A stretch of DNA of 64,000 nucleotides from Pagrus major (GCF_040436345.1 NC_133236.1:16695466-16759465); one strand, 5' to 3'; shown: positions 35,276-48,026, counted from the first letter of the stretch. A program made the numbers and translations. Notes: a model not told the origin generated them from the sequence alone.

Positions 35276-37194
35276 AACAAACTGGCAACCACCTGAGGGC
35301 GGCGATGATTCGAACAACATCCGTGTTGTGTCGTGAATGCAACGGTAACATCAACAATCAAGTTTAGACATTTCTAACAATTATGAACTTCATAAAGGTA
35401 GAATTCATAACAGAACTGTCGTATTGGATTGAATTACATTGTTGTAGCTAATAAAGTGGCCACTTAGTGGTATGAGGAGAAAAAACATAACAAGCAAAAA
35501 AGACCAAAAAAATTTGGACTTGATTTGACTTGATGGACTTTTTTTATTAATATTATTTACTTGTTTTTTTTTTACAAGCCATCATTTCCTCAATGATTTC
35601 TAGGTATTACAGACGTGTATACAAAGCGTGAGTCATATTTCTCAAAGTACCCACATTTTCTGAAGGCAACATCATTTTGGAAGGCCCTGAGCCTTTATTA
35701 TTCTGTCACTCACAATCCCACAGTTGATGCCAGATCAGGGCCAGAACTCTGAAACTTGAAAAAATAGGATCTGAAAGTGAAAACATAAAATCTCACATAA
35801 GACCTCAAATATGACATTATATATAAGTGAAAATTTTAAATAAATAATTTATTTCAAAAGAATATTAAATTGAAAGAAACCTTTTCCTACAATTATTTTT
35901 TTTGAAAATACGTATTTGATTTTTTTATAATTCAAGATCAAAACTTCAAATTTTATATTTTCTTGATCTGGCTCCATACCTGATGAGGGTGTTTAAGGGA
36001 CTTCAACTTCAGTAACCGTAAGTTACACAACTCTTCACCTGAAAACGTCATGATTTAATCATCCCATGCCTTTTTTAAATCTGAAATACTAAAAAAGTAG
36101 GTATGTTTATAAGCTTGATTATAAATACTGATACATATAGCACTGAGTTAAAAATATAAAGTTACCCAAAAAGAGAAATATTCAGCTACAGCTCAAATAC
36201 CTCAAAACTCTACATCTGTATTTTAGGCCTGTTTGAACAAGGGGGAGAGAGAGAGTGTACCTATGTGTGCACATATATGTTTATGTTGCCTCTCTGAGGG
36301 TGTCAGGGAAAAGACTTGGGTTAATGTTTCATTGGCTGTGGCAGACTTTGATCATGGAGTTGAGGAGGTTCAACCCGGCAATAGTTACTTAACCAGTGAT
36401 AAAAGGAGTAATAACAACTCCAGGAATAGAGAAGAGAAGATCAACACCAAACACACTTGCTCTCTCCCCTTCTTCCACGATTATGCAATCTGCATACAGT
36501 GAAGATAAATGTCATCTTTTAACAGCCGTTATCAGCGACTTGAGCAAAGAGTGTGAGGAGGACTGCAGCAGCTCATCACATTACAAAAGTACAGAGGGAA
36601 GTTAAATGTTGTCAGGATTGTTGAATGTTTTAGCTTGATTGATTGTGAACAGGTTCTCTGCTGACTTTCTATGCATTCATTTCTGTCTTTGTTTAACACC
36701 TTTTAAACTGTCAAGCACTTTCAGCCACTTTCACAAGTAATGAAGCTGTCAGGAACTCAGAGTACAATGAAAATGAAATGCTACTTCGGGAAGAGTTCAA
36801 GATTTTAAGCGATATTGTTTGACTATTTATATACAGAAATAAAGCAGAAAAGTGTTGGAAATAAATCTACAATAGTCCTTTTTTATTCTGCGTTATTAAT
36901 TGAAAATCTAACATGTGTAATTGCTGAAAGTTTTAAAGATGTTTTGTATGATCTAAAGACATAAATGAGGTACTGTGTGAAAGCCAGACAGCTCAGCCTG
37001 TCTCTACATGATGTATGATTGAAGTTACTGTGAACAAAAATCCTCTTCACGGATGAGAAGAAGAGTCCGAAGAGTTTATGCTGCCAATTATTAGAGGGTG
37101 AGGGATTTAAAGAGCTAGTTTGGTACCTCGGGACCTAGTACGTTATGACATCAAGTGCTGCTGTAACCAAACATGGAAAGCACTTTGAGAATGA

Positions 37195-37430
37195 AAAATT
37201 GAGTCCAGATACCCATTCATGATCCCCAGAGGATGAATCCTACTGAACTGAGTAACTCCTGTACTTTTTATCTTGTGTTTCCTTCAGGTCAAAGTTCTCA
37301 ACTTCATGAAATTTGTCTGAGATATTCATGGTTCTCAGATGATATGGCCCACTCAACTGATGATCCCCTGACTAGCTTTTTAGTGAAATGTCTCAGCAAC
37401 TATTGGAAGGGTTGCCATTAAATAAACATT
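37195..37430 (+). repeat. Dispersed repeat, 'attcatggttctcagat' family
   Basis: 'atgatccccagaggatgaat', 'attcatggttctcagatgat' and 'tagtgaaatgtctcagcaac' are short fish repeat blocks shared with 32890-33020. The open frame 37233-37421 is within this repeat and is not supported as a gene. Confidence 0.55.
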
Positions 37431-37683
37431 GAATAGACAAAAGAAAAATGAACTGATTAAGAAGATCATTTTACAATTTTAAAATACAGAGAGAATTTGT
37501 TGCTCAGGCCCGATCGGTGACTGTGATGCATCTTGTCGTATTAAATGCTGTTAATTTGTGCTGTTACACAATGTGTTTTGCAGCTCTTCCTCCTCCAGCT
37601 CACAGATTTTATGCTTCACATTTATCTTTGGAAACAAACACCCAGTCAAATGCTGCTGTTGCACATACCTCATCCCTCCCCAC

Positions 37684-37685
<2 letters not shown>

Positions 37686-37724
<39 letters not shown>

Positions 37725-37735
37725 CGCACGCATGC
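37686..37735. repeat. CA microsatellite with CG-containing end
   Basis: About 15 CA units followed by 'cgcacacacgcacgcatgca'. It produces several spurious His/Thr-rich open frames. Confidence 0.97.
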
Positions 37736-38039
37736 ACGCGCGTGTTGTCTCAAGGTTTCATGTAATATCTGCCAAGAGGAATTCTGTGAAAACAGCAGTC
37801 TTACTGCTGGGAGTACGCTCCTGGCTCAGCACATAACTGAATTATTTGCTTTTGAGATGTTCCCCTCCTACACACACACATTAGGTATATATACACACAT
37901 CTGCCTAGTAAAATATAATTACATAAAAGCCTCCCTCTCACTAATTCTTTGTCTCTCTGCCCTCTGTATAGCCTATTTACTTTGCCATCATAACATTAAA
38001 CCACATTTGATGGTCATTTTTTGCCATTTTTACTCCCAC

Positions 38040-38170
38040 TAGTAGAGTTGTTGTATGGATGGAAATATCGCTTCTTCGGTCCACCACTTTGGTCCCAAAT
38101 TGACAAATATAAAATGGACTGCCATGAAATATTACAAAGACATTCATGGTGAGGAAAAGTCACTAGATCT
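38040..38170 (+). repeat. Dispersed repeat fragment
   Basis: 'agagttgttgtatggatgga', 'aatggactgccatgaaat' and 'acaaagacattcatggtgag' resemble the repeat at 32890 and 37195. No coding signal. Confidence 0.5.
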
Positions 38171-39044
38171 CAGCTCTGCAATTTTGTGGTATGATCCTCA
38201 CTGTGCCGCATTATCAATAAACTACGAGGCTGTTTATCCACAACATTAACATGCATCTTTGGTGATCCGATCACAAGGGGACAGCTTGCAGTTCACGCCT
38301 GGCATCAAGGTGCCTCGAAATGTATCTCGTGTGACCCCTAGCGATGTGATCTCACAAATAAAGACAGAACTACATGTATAACATTTGCCAAATTCATTAT
38401 AAACAGTGTTTCACAAATTTTGTACAGTTTCACTGAGCTCAACAACTTTAAATTTAAATATTTTCTAAGGTAACATCGGCTTAAATTCTCTATGTGCCAT
38501 GTCTTTGACACACATCCTCTTACGAGCACATCCATTACTACATTTCATGTTCTTATATAGGATTTCAAATATTTTATGTTAAAATAAAATCAGCTCTGCA
38601 ACAGGAGGCTGAGTAGAAAACTACTAAGAAGACTGCTGTGCAAATATTCCCTCATGTCATCCGTTTTAGATGATGACAGACAGTTTCTGTCACGCTACTA
38701 CAGCCAGCTCAACTCGCCTGTCAGCGCCCAGCCAGCAAAACCATTTTGCACTTGAGTGAAGAGGGGGTGAACGAGTGTCGCTGCACAGTCACAAAATTTG
38801 CAGTAAAAGGTTTGCACCGTTTCTCAACAGTAGAACAGCTTCCACATTAATCAGCAGTTAAACAGCTCCAACTCCACCAGGCTGTACATCACAGGCTACT
38901 GTAATCTCATCTAAATAGAGCCGCTAGCTGCTTAAAATTGAAGGAAGAATAAGCAAAATGACACAAATACGATTTTCTGGATGTTCCTTCATACTCCCGT
39001 ACTAGCTGAAGGGCATTCTTCCCAAAATGGTAAGCAAAATGTTT

Positions 39045-39190
39045 ATAAAGGTTCTCAGTTATCCAGGTCATTGTAATTCTCAGTGCTGTATCGTAGGCAA
39101 CTGGACGTGATTCAGTTTCTTGAAGACGTTTCACCTCTCATCCGAGAGGCTTCTTCAGTTATAACTAACAGGAGGGGAGTTGCAGGACTT
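39045..39190 (-). mobile_element. Terminal fragment of a Penelope-like element
   Basis: 'aaggttctcagttatccagg', 'gtgctgtatcgtaggcaact', 'cagtttcttgaagacgtttc' and 'acctctcatccgagaggct' match, block for block, the start of the Penelope-like element near 54045, which contains 'gggttctcagtcatccaggt' and 'gtgctgtattgtaggcaact'. This copy keeps the part beyond 'tttcttgaa' that the other lacks. Confidence 0.75.
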
Positions 39191-41394
39191 TATAGCTTTT
39201 TTAAACTTTACATTGTATAATTTCCCTCACTCACTCTGACGATAGAAGAACACATTTACACAGCGGCAGCCGTCCTCCTCCTTCTCCTTGCCGCGGGCTG
39301 CCATTGTGTTTACACTGAAAACAGTGGAGGCGTTGGCTTCGACGCTTGCTGCCTTGAAGCACCTTTAGTCTGGTTCCAAGATCAATAATTAACTTTCTGT
39401 ATCAACATTTAAGTTAACACGGACAAGATGCTCAGTAAATAGAATATTGAAATGTTACAATTATATGATATATTATATTAAGCGTGAGTGTGAAATAGCT
39501 CTATATTCCAACAGCAATCACTGCTTCCTGGTATCCCTGCCCACTTTATCCAATCAGGACATAGAACTCCATAAAGAGGCGGTCCAGTCTGCTTGTTGAA
39601 CACACAGAGAGCAGGATCCTCCTGTTCTGGTACCTGTACAGGCAATGGCACAACAGGGAAAGCTATCAACTCCAGGATTCCCGGGCACAGCTTATACTCA
39701 CAAAGGGGCCAAGTGATGAAACATGCTTGAAGAAAAGAAAGAGGCAAAGAGAGCTCCAAAAAAAAAAAAGAAGAAGAAGTTGTGCCAGTGTGGTGATGTA
39801 GAGACGAGGGAGGGGGATTGCTAATGGACAGGAAGTTTTGCTAAACGACCACAACGCTTACAGCAGCTGTAGGTACAGCAGTGTCACAGCATAAAATTTA
39901 AAAAATTGAAACGTAAAGTTGAAACATAAAGTTTCAATGTGCATTGCCAACATTTATTCTCGCGATTAGTTTGATTTAAAATATTTTTTTATAAGGAAGG
40001 AAGTTGATCCAGCACACTGAGGTTACATCTCAAGATGCACACAACCTTTAGATAAAAAGATTTATCAAGAACATGGTGTATAAGTTGTTAATATGTTTGT
40101 TGATCTAGTAGGTTTATCATGAAGGACAGTCATAGTGAATGTTGGGATAGTGCGCTCTCTCTGGACATTTTACATCTTGGGGGATGTTGGGCTCGTGTAG
40201 CCAAGTGACCCACTCGCTCTTCTTTCTCCTCTCTCCTGAGCCATTTACGCTCCAGCCTCCAGATGATTGATGCATCAGGTAGCCAATGAAATTTCAAATC
40301 CAGTAATATATAGTTTATATCAATTTTTAAAGCCTTAAACTTGGAAATTATGCAAGGTTATGTAGTTTTATGCGTTTTGCTCTTTGAAATCCATCAAGGT
40401 TCATCCATCTAAGCTCTTGTTTTTGATCATTTAAATGCACAAAGTTATTGTGAAAATAAATACAACTGGAAATTGTCCTGAGGTCTCCTTAAAAATATCC
40501 AGTGGTGTCGTGCTTACAAATGTTGAGACTCTGTGGTCCATCATCAAAACTGTCCAGTAGTTTCACACTTACAATTGTTTAAACGCAGTCTCGAACTACA
40601 GACCCTTTTCTCATGTCAAAATACAATGTTTTTTATTTTAGATCCATATGAAAACCTTCACATACTAAACCCCCTAACTTCTGCAATATAATATCATTTT
40701 CACATGGATGTTATTGTCTGTGTTGTCTGACCGACTTGCTCTGCTGTCTGTTTACAACAGAAAGAGAGAGCACACCTTTCACAAAGAGGTCACAAGGTCA
40801 TAATGTTATCTCAGCATTGGATAGACAAACTTGTGATCCTCAACACAACGGTGCCACAAACATCGAGTCACACCGCAGATGAGTCAAGCTGAGACTGTTT
40901 GCATTGTTATCTAAGACACACAGACTTTTGATCCAGACTAAATCAATTAGCCCATAATTTGGTAATTCCCAGGCTTTAGAGATAACATTCTGCGCAGAGA
41001 GTGAATTCCAGTTTGTATTGAGAAATTTATTCTTTCATTGCTTTTCCAGCCATCTGGCCTCGCAATATGGCCATATAACAAGCAGAGAATCAGGCCTCGG
41101 GGTGTCTGTGCCAAACTCACTATCTGACTGAAAGCTGGCGCGCTGATCTCTGCTCAGTTGGGTGAGCAGGGAAAACTGGGATAAGTTTTATATAACATGG
41201 TTTTATAAAGTATGTCATCACTCTTCTTGTCGCATGTTTTTTTGAAGATGCTGTTGCTTTAAGCTGCTCTGATTAGGACTTGGAATTGAACAAAATAACT
41301 ATGTATAATACTAAAGTGACAAAGATTGCCTGACCATGCAGGTCCCCTCAGCTGTATGAAGCATTTTAACACTATCAAACAGTAACCGGTAGGA

Positions 41395-41725
41395 AGTGGT
41401 TGAATACAAACATGAGTTGTTGTCTGACTGAAGCTAATAGTCAACAAGTATGTTGTTTGACCTTAAAATACGGCCCGGTGTCCCCTGGGTTTCCATCTAT
41501 CTGGTTTTGTCTTTTCAGTTGGCATCCTAAGGTTATCTAATATGCTGCTTTACCTTGAAATATGGTTCAGTGTCCCTCCAAATTTTCACTATCCACTGTC
41601 TTTTTGGTTGCTGATCAATCAGGAATCGGGGAAATTACGACAATTTGTCAGATTCCCCACATTTATATGACTTGTAAACAGCAGTACAACACCCTCAGTG
41701 TGACATCCTAGGAAAATGGCCGCTA
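41395..41725 (+). repeat. Dispersed repeat, relative of 13984-14370
   Basis: 'ggaagtggttgaatacaaac', 'cagtgtccctccaaattttc', 'ctgatcaatcaggaatc' and 'agtgtgacatcctaggaaaa' with 'tggccgctatgtg' match 14157-14370. Confidence 0.7.
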
Positions 41726-42327
41726 TGTGTATGTGGTCTGATTGATTTTCTACCAATATGTCCCTCATGATGCTTAATAATGCGGAAGTGCATGAAAAAC
41801 AAAAAAATAACCATGAATATCTCATGTCGTGTCAAAGTCTGTTGTTTGAGGTAAATCTGACTAAATTACATTATATTTTGCTATGTTTAACCTTCATAAG
41901 AGCCTTGATTGTCCCACATAAACACTGAATAATTAATCATAATAAGCATGATTTCCCAATATGTCAAACTTTTCCTTTATATGAGATATCTATGCAGGGA
42001 TCTTTGGTAGTAAAACAACTCATGGGTCATAAATTAATAGTATTAAATGGTATCAATTACTTTAACTGCCTGTAAATGCTAAACCTTCAGGCAATTATGA
42101 GGAGTCATAGAGCTTCATTTTACAGTTTCTTTATGCCTGCTAATCCAGCAGCTCAGACCACGATGACCCAACTCCCAGTGCAGATTGACCTTAGTACGCA
42201 GTCCACAGAGGCTTTTCTAGTGAAATGGGACGCTGGACAAAGGCCAACGAAAATGGGGATGTCAGCAAGTCAGAGTTTTTTTTCACTGTGCTCATGTGAT
42301 CTGCCCTGAACTTCCTTCCCTATAGTC

Positions 42328-42341
42328 ACACCAGAGGGCAG
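42328..42341 (+). promoter_or_regulatory. CTCF-like motif (+ strand)
   Basis: ACACCAGAGGGCAG fits the CTCF core CCASYAGRKGGCRS at 13 of 14 positions. Motif only; occupancy unknown. Confidence 0.35.
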
Positions 42342-43014
42342 CGAGTGGGGAGATTTCAGTTCCACTCAGAAGCTGAAGAATGTATCTGTTGTTTCATGGC
42401 TTCAGGATTACATAAATACGTTTGAGCAAGCGGAAACTCTTAGTGGCTGAGACAGATCAGGAAGAATCTGGATAAATGAAATTAGAAGAAACCCTTTTAC
42501 TGTAGGTAACAATTAATTTACAAAAGTTTCATACATTTAGCAGATAATACCCTCAAGAAGTATTTCCCTTTTTAAACTCTATTTCCAGGAAGTCCGCCTC
42601 ACCTCACGTATGTTAAATCCGCTGATGACACAATGATTGTTGGTTTGATCACTGATGATGAAACAAGGTACTATGGATGTGTGGATGTGTTTGTTAATTA
42701 GTGTCACACAAGTCATCTCCAGTCAAATAATAACAAAATGATCTTTGATTTCAGGGTGAGAAGACACACCAGCAAGTCTATCAAGGGTGACTGTATTGAA
42801 GTTGTAAATGAATATGAATATCTACAGTTATGTAGAAAAACTGTCAGGGGATAAAAACAGAGGTGACATCTATAGGAAAGGATTATAACGATTTGTATTT
42901 CATGCGGAGTGGACAGACAGATACTGGTTCTGTTTTATCGTTCATCTGTGAAATGAATCTGAGTATTTCAACTTTCTGCTTCATTGCTTGGTATTTTTCA
43001 CTGTCTGTAGTTAA

Positions 43015-43240
43015 AGGATAAGTTCACCCAAAAATGACGTCAGAGTCACACTCAAGCCGGTGTCCTCGTATTAGGTGAAACATTTTTGGAGCTTCAATGC
43101 AAAACAGTGTTTCAGCATTCTCCTAAACAAATTAAGTGGATGGCATAATCCAAGTCTCTGGAAGCTTTGAGATCCCAAGTTGATTTGTAAAGACATGGCA
43201 GGGACCTCCTACTACACATATTGTCTAGACTAACCTTAGT
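43015..43240 (+). repeat. Partial foldback-element relative
   Basis: 'tttttggagcttcaatgcaa', 'gcattctcctaaacaaatta' and 'ggcataatccaagtctctgg' match one arm of the foldback at 15283-15655. The second arm is missing. Confidence 0.65.
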
Positions 43241-43674
43241 AATGTGTAGCTTTCTTGCCAATAGTTTTCATTCTTATCCCAGGTAAGGAAATACATCCTT
43301 TGGTGTCTTATACAGCTGCGCAATATACCCTTTTGCATCTCTAGCATTCCTGCCAGGAAGCCTTATGCCAGGGAAATGACAAAACGTCAGTATTCAACAC
43401 CCTCAGAATGAGACCGGCCTGAATTAGCTTACCAAGTTGCTGTTGCTGTATGTTTAGGTGCTGCGAAGTGATTTAGCACAGCGTTAGGTCAGCTACCTCC
43501 TATGAGTGCATGAGGAACTGGGGGTAGCCAATCATCAATTTTGGGTAAATAAAAATGTTCTTTGTTTATTTTTGCTAATGATATGCTGGATTCATGTTTA
43601 TGTGTCAGACATTTAAATTCTTAACAATTTGTAATTCGCCATTAGTGTTTAGTTTGTCAAATACTAACATTAGC

Positions 43675-43800
43675 ATTCAACCACTTAACTAATGTAACTG
43701 TTTGATTATGCACAGTGTGTTTTACTTCCAGGCTCAAATAAATGTGTCCCAGATTTACACCCACTGTAAACACCCAGAAATGGTCGTTTTTACACTTTGT
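43675..43800 (-). repeat. Fragment related to the 13984 repeat
   Basis: 'agcattcaaccacttaacta' and 'caaataaatgtgtcccagat' correspond to the first half of 13984-14370 ('cattcaaccacttcctag', 'cttggacacatttatgta'). Confidence 0.5.
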
Positions 43801-43857
43801 GTTTGCGCAGATTAAACAAATGAGATGTAACGTAACGTAAAGGGGCTGATAGACAGA

Positions 43858-44015
43858 TTTTTAACCTTCAACACAGCCAGCCTAGCTGATTTCTAAGCTA
43901 AGCTAGCTAACGGCCTGCTAGTTTTAATGGACGGAGATGAGATGAGCATCAATCTTCTCATGTAAGTCTTGGCAAAAAAGCAAATTAGCGTATTTCCCCA
44001 AATGTCTAACTGTTG
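43858..44015 (+). repeat. Dispersed repeat, GCTAAGCTAAGCTAAC family, copy 4
   Basis: 'aacacagccagcctagctga', 'taagctaagctagctaacgg', 'gcatcaatcttctcatgtaa' and 'tcttggcaaaaaagcaaatt' follow in the same order as the copies at 12121 and 13777. Confidence 0.75.
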
Positions 44016-45224
44016 AGTCATAAACATACTTGAAGACAGTCCAGAAAATATCCACCAATACCATGGACATGACCTCAGTGTCTACAGCTCTGATGCTGAG
44101 TTATTTAACATTGGATTCAGGTTTTTCTTTTTTTTCCCCTGTTGATTTTTCAGTTTAATAATCCTGAAATACCGAAGTAAAGTTCCTTTATATAGCATAA
44201 CATTTCATATGACAGACGTAGACTCAATGTGCTACAAACTGAAAAACAGAGAAAAGAGGCAATGATCACATGTGACAATAACTTATAAGATTAGGTTAAT
44301 AGGTAAATACATATGTAAAAACATATAACATAAGATAAAAACACATGTGATAAGAACATAGAAGATAAGAAGGTATTACATATATAATAACAAATAAGGT
44401 AAGAAGGGGTAAATACTAGAAAGGGAATAATAATAATAATACAAATCTAGAAAAATGTAAAAGGATATCAGAGGTCATAGTATCACATAAATACATTTTA
44501 GTGATAGCGGATGTATCATGCACATTTTATATTAAGCATTTAGCATCACAAAGGGGAATAACATGTTAAACATATTCTTATTCTTGGTCTCTAAAGGTAA
44601 AAAAAATCATCAACAGGGAAAATGTGTCTGTGAAATAGACCTTCACTGTCATGTTTTGTGCTCGACTCATCATGTGATTGTTAGTCAGTTCAGTGTTGAG
44701 CGCAAAAAGCCTGACAGATGTTTACTGTATGTGGGGCTCTATGTGAACCCATCTGACAATGAAACAAAGCTCACATTCAGCTGAGTCTGTGTCTGTCCAC
44801 GACACTTCACTGTTTGTTTCTTCACTGGAGGAGGGAAGAGGCCCGATTGTCTTTTAATGTGCTGCACAAGAACCTCTGAAAGTTTATGTTGGGTGTAGTG
44901 TTTTCCTAATCTGTACTGCCCCTGTCTTTGTTCTTTCTGTGTTGGTTCAGTGAAATGTGTTCATCTACATGGATTAATATTTGTTCAGAAGGTGTGGTGA
45001 CTCGTGTTTGTTTAATCCAACTTGTCAGGTTTTTGATCTCAAGAATGTAAAGCATGAGCTCTTAAAACAAATAACGTTTCTCCACCTAAAACTGTGTAAC
45101 ACAACTCTCACCACCTGTGATGATGATTGTCCCAACAAACTGAGATGTTACAGCAGAGATAAAGAAATAATAATTGAGGTTGCAACAGCTTGTATGAAGC
45201 CTCAGCAGCTGAAACAGTGAGAAA

Positions 45225-45238
45225 CTACCCTCTAGTGG
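45225..45238 (-). promoter_or_regulatory. CTCF-like motif (- strand)
   Basis: The reverse complement CCACTAGAGGGTAG fits CCASYAGRKGGCRS at 13 of 14 positions. Motif only. Confidence 0.3.
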
Positions 45239-46089
45239 TGAGTTTGAGTGCTGACAAAATCCTGGAGATTAAGCGTCTAACACAAAAAAATCATAAATGG
45301 AGACCAGGGCATACGTTGTTATAATGTTTTGTCTATTCTTTATCACACATGAACATTTTATACATATTTATTTGTATTGTACCAAAAAACAATTAAATGA
45401 AACAGCTGAAATGGAATAAAATTAGATGAAAGTATCATAAAATACTGACTAAAAGGACCAAAAATTCAGTTTTAGTGCATTAAAAGTTTCCCCCAAATTC
45501 AATAAAGGAATTAAAAGTGATGTAGAGAAATTCAGTCAATGGGATCTCTTTTGGTTTGTCTGAGCAGAGTGTTCAATTCTGTTCAGTTTGACCGGAGTCA
45601 TCCTGTTCCTTCTGCTTTCAAAGTATGAGCTGGCATTTTTAAACCACTAGATGAAGATTAAGAGCAGCATCTGGTGTCTGTATTATCTCAAAAATCTAAA
45701 TGCACTGACACCAAATGACTAAAATCACATCAGAATTGTCTAATGTGGTAGAGTTGTTGGGCGTTTTTTTTTTAAGAATAGATCTTTCTCTGTTTTTATG
45801 AAAAATTTGAATAAATAGAGAAATTTATTTGAACATTTATAAAAGGAGGCTAATTTGCTGGATGTCAGTCCGTGTGGGACACCCAAGACTAATAGTTGAA
45901 TCAAAACTTTATCATAATACAAAAATATATATAAATATAAAAAAGGGGATAAGTTAGATCATCAGAATTTCACTTCAGTCTACAGTGTGGATCTACAGGG
46001 CCAAATTAAAAAAAAATATATATTGAATGATTAAGAATCTGGTCACCAATGGCTACAGAATGGCAATTTATCCCAAATCTTACTTACTG

Positions 46090-46590
46090 ACGAGTAGTGC
46101 TGGTCTCCAGCAGCTCCTCGCTACATGTTCTGTGTACGCTGTTGAATATGATATCAAATTCCAGTAAGAGTGCTTTCTTTGTTGAACCAAAGAGGATACA
46201 ATCAATTCAATATTTTTGGCATTTTATTACAGAACAAATTACAAATGATAATGATATTTATCGACAATGCAGCAAAAAGTCCACCGGCAAATACACTCTC
46301 AGTTCAGTGTGCAGATGGAGTCGAGTTGTTTCTCTTCAGAGCATATTGTACACCACTTAATGCTGCACACTTGTGGTCAAATTACAGAAGAGCAAGCTTC
46401 AAGTAGCTTATAATGATGCCTTGAGAGTATTACTTAAATGACCTAGATGGAATAGTGCCTGTGAAATGTTTGTAATGTAACCCTAACCCAGATGTAGCAA
46501 CATTGGTAGAGCTGTCACTTTTATTTGAACTTTGGGTCTGTAATAAAGTCAGAATTAAATCTAACTAACTAACTAACTAACTAAGTACTA
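46090..46590 (+). mobile_element. 3' end of a LINE (non-LTR retrotransposon) with an AACT tail
   Basis: Interrupted frames encode a block like LFRAYCTPLNAAHLWSNYRR, the C-terminal tail of a fish LINE reverse-transcriptase protein. Another frame carries a fragment ending in the same region (46097-46360). The sequence ends 'taataaagtcagaattaaat' and then about six AACT units (46560-46583), as expected for a LINE tail. Stops and frame changes show it is dead. The family (Rex/L2-like) is not assigned. Confidence 0.7.
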
Positions 46591-46611
46591 CCACATTACA
46601 AGCCCATAATG

Positions 46612-46760
46612 CAGACCATGTTAGTGTTGTTGTTCAGGCTCCTATGATCCATCTGTGCTTCCCCTGAGTCACACTGACTCACTGTCTATATCTGACTCGT
46701 CCTGATCCCCTCATGGAGATTATGAGGTTTATACATCTGGATCAATGTGTGTGTGTTTAA
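46612..46760 (+). repeat. Left arm of a long inverted repeat
   Basis: About 145 bases, from 'ccatgttagtgttgttgttc' to 'caatgtgtgtgtgtttaaaa', pairing with 47870-48026 on the opposite strand. Internal marks: 'cccctgagtcacactgactc' and 'catggagattatgaggttta'. I count about 8 differences over roughly 140 bases. Confidence 0.85.
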
Positions 46761-47639
46761 AATAAGAAATTAACAAGGGCCTATAATGAAGTGTTCACAT
46801 ATATAATCATCTAAATAGGGAAAAACTTGAAGCACTTTATTTGAAGCTGCTAAATAGGGGGGATATTTAGCATTTATAAGCAGTGTATAAACTTTTTACA
46901 AATAGTTTTAATGTTCGGTGTAGTTGCACCCGAAATGTGGAGGCTGTTTTATAAACAGTTAATGAATGACTATACAGTAAAACACAGTTGTGTTGTGTGT
47001 TACTCTAAATCTCTTTGTTGAGTGACAGAAACAAATTGATTAAGAAGTGTGCAACATTTCAAGGGATCTGAAGCTTGGTCTATGTTGATGTGACGCCCCC
47101 TGTTGAAACAGATATACAGCTGCATAATAAAAACAGCCCAAATGTCATTCTCAAACTACTTCTTTTTTAAAAGAATAATTTCTGATTGTGCTTTACTTGC
47201 AATATAATGTGATATTTGGCTGCAGAGGCCCATGTTGTTAGTTTAGAGCTGAGACAACATATACTGTACAAAAAGAGAAGTTTAGCCTTAAAAATCATCA
47301 CAGTCTGAATTAGAAAAGAGAGCAGAATATAAAAACCAGGAGGGCGATCATGACTCAAAATGCTTCACTCAATTCCTCTGAGGATTTTAGTCAGAAGGAA
47401 AAGAAATGATGGTAGTAAACACAACAAAGAGACAAAACCATTTTATTTTTTATACTTAAAAGAAAAAGAAAAAATGGGTTAAAATGGCTTGAAATAAAGT
47501 CACGGTTGTTTATTTGACTTATTTGACTAACAATGAGAGCATCTCGTTCAATCTTAGTGTCATCAACATCAATTTACAAAAATTTGACTCCATTCTCACC
47601 TGGTCAAAAAGAACTTGAAGGGACTAATTTCACATTTTT

Positions 47640-47775
47640 GACAATGTAAGATGAGAAGATTGTCAGCCTACCACTTCTATGTCTGTACAACAAGCTACAG
47701 CCAGCATCTTAGCCCAGCATGAAAACGGCAAACAGAGGGCTAGCCTGGTTCTGTCCAACGGCAACAAAATCCTCA
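47640..47775 (-). repeat. Dispersed repeat, GCTAAGCTAAGCTAAC family, inverted copy
   Basis: 'agcatcttagcccagcatga' and 'agagggctagcctggttctg' with 'tccaacgg' are the reverse complement of the family core. It lies between the arms of the inverted repeat, so it may be a later insertion. Confidence 0.65.
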
Positions 47776-47869
47776 TCAGCACCTCTGAAATTCAATTGTT
47801 AGCACATTTTATATTGTTTGTTTAATCGTCCCAATATACTGTATACTGTGGTGTGTCTTTTTTTAAACG

Positions 47870-48026
47870 TATACACACACACACGTTGATCCTGATGTAT
47901 AAACCTCATAATCTCCATGAGGTGATCAGGATGAGTCAGATATAGACAGTGAGTCAGTGTGACTCAAGGGGAAGCACAGATGGATCAAAAGAGCCTGAAC
48001 GACAACACTAACATTGTGTAAACAAG
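47870..48026 (-). repeat. Right arm of a long inverted repeat
   Basis: Reverse complement of 46612-46760: 'cataatctccatgaggtgat', 'gagtcagtgtgactcaaggg' and 'gacaacactaacattgtg'. The arms are separated by about 1.1 kb. Confidence 0.85.

Larger units (their letters stand above)
34270..35475. mobile_element. Element bounded by inverted ends, nested contents
   Basis: The left end at about 34273 reads 'cagtggccactttattag'. The right end at about 35448 reads 'ctaataaagtggccacttag', its near-exact inverse. Inside the left end 'cctaatacaactgtcctgcc' also has an inverted counterpart near the right end ('cagaactgtcgtattggatt'). Between them sit a copy of another dispersed element (34720-35110, - strand) and a GTTAGTGGTAGTGA minisatellite. 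It is therefore a non-autonomous DNA element or a fold-back of two copies, with later insertions. An open frame at 34729-35007 falls inside the inserted repeat and is not a gene. Confidence 0.6.

Noticed and set aside
37545-38042. 165-codon frame with a His/Thr tract
   Set aside because: Built on the CA microsatellite at 37686-37735.
39478-39759. 93-codon - strand frame
   Set aside because: Looks like repeat-derived sequence; no family recognised and no splice support.
44981-45220. Cys-containing 79-codon frame
   Set aside because: No domain, no signal peptide of note and no splice context.
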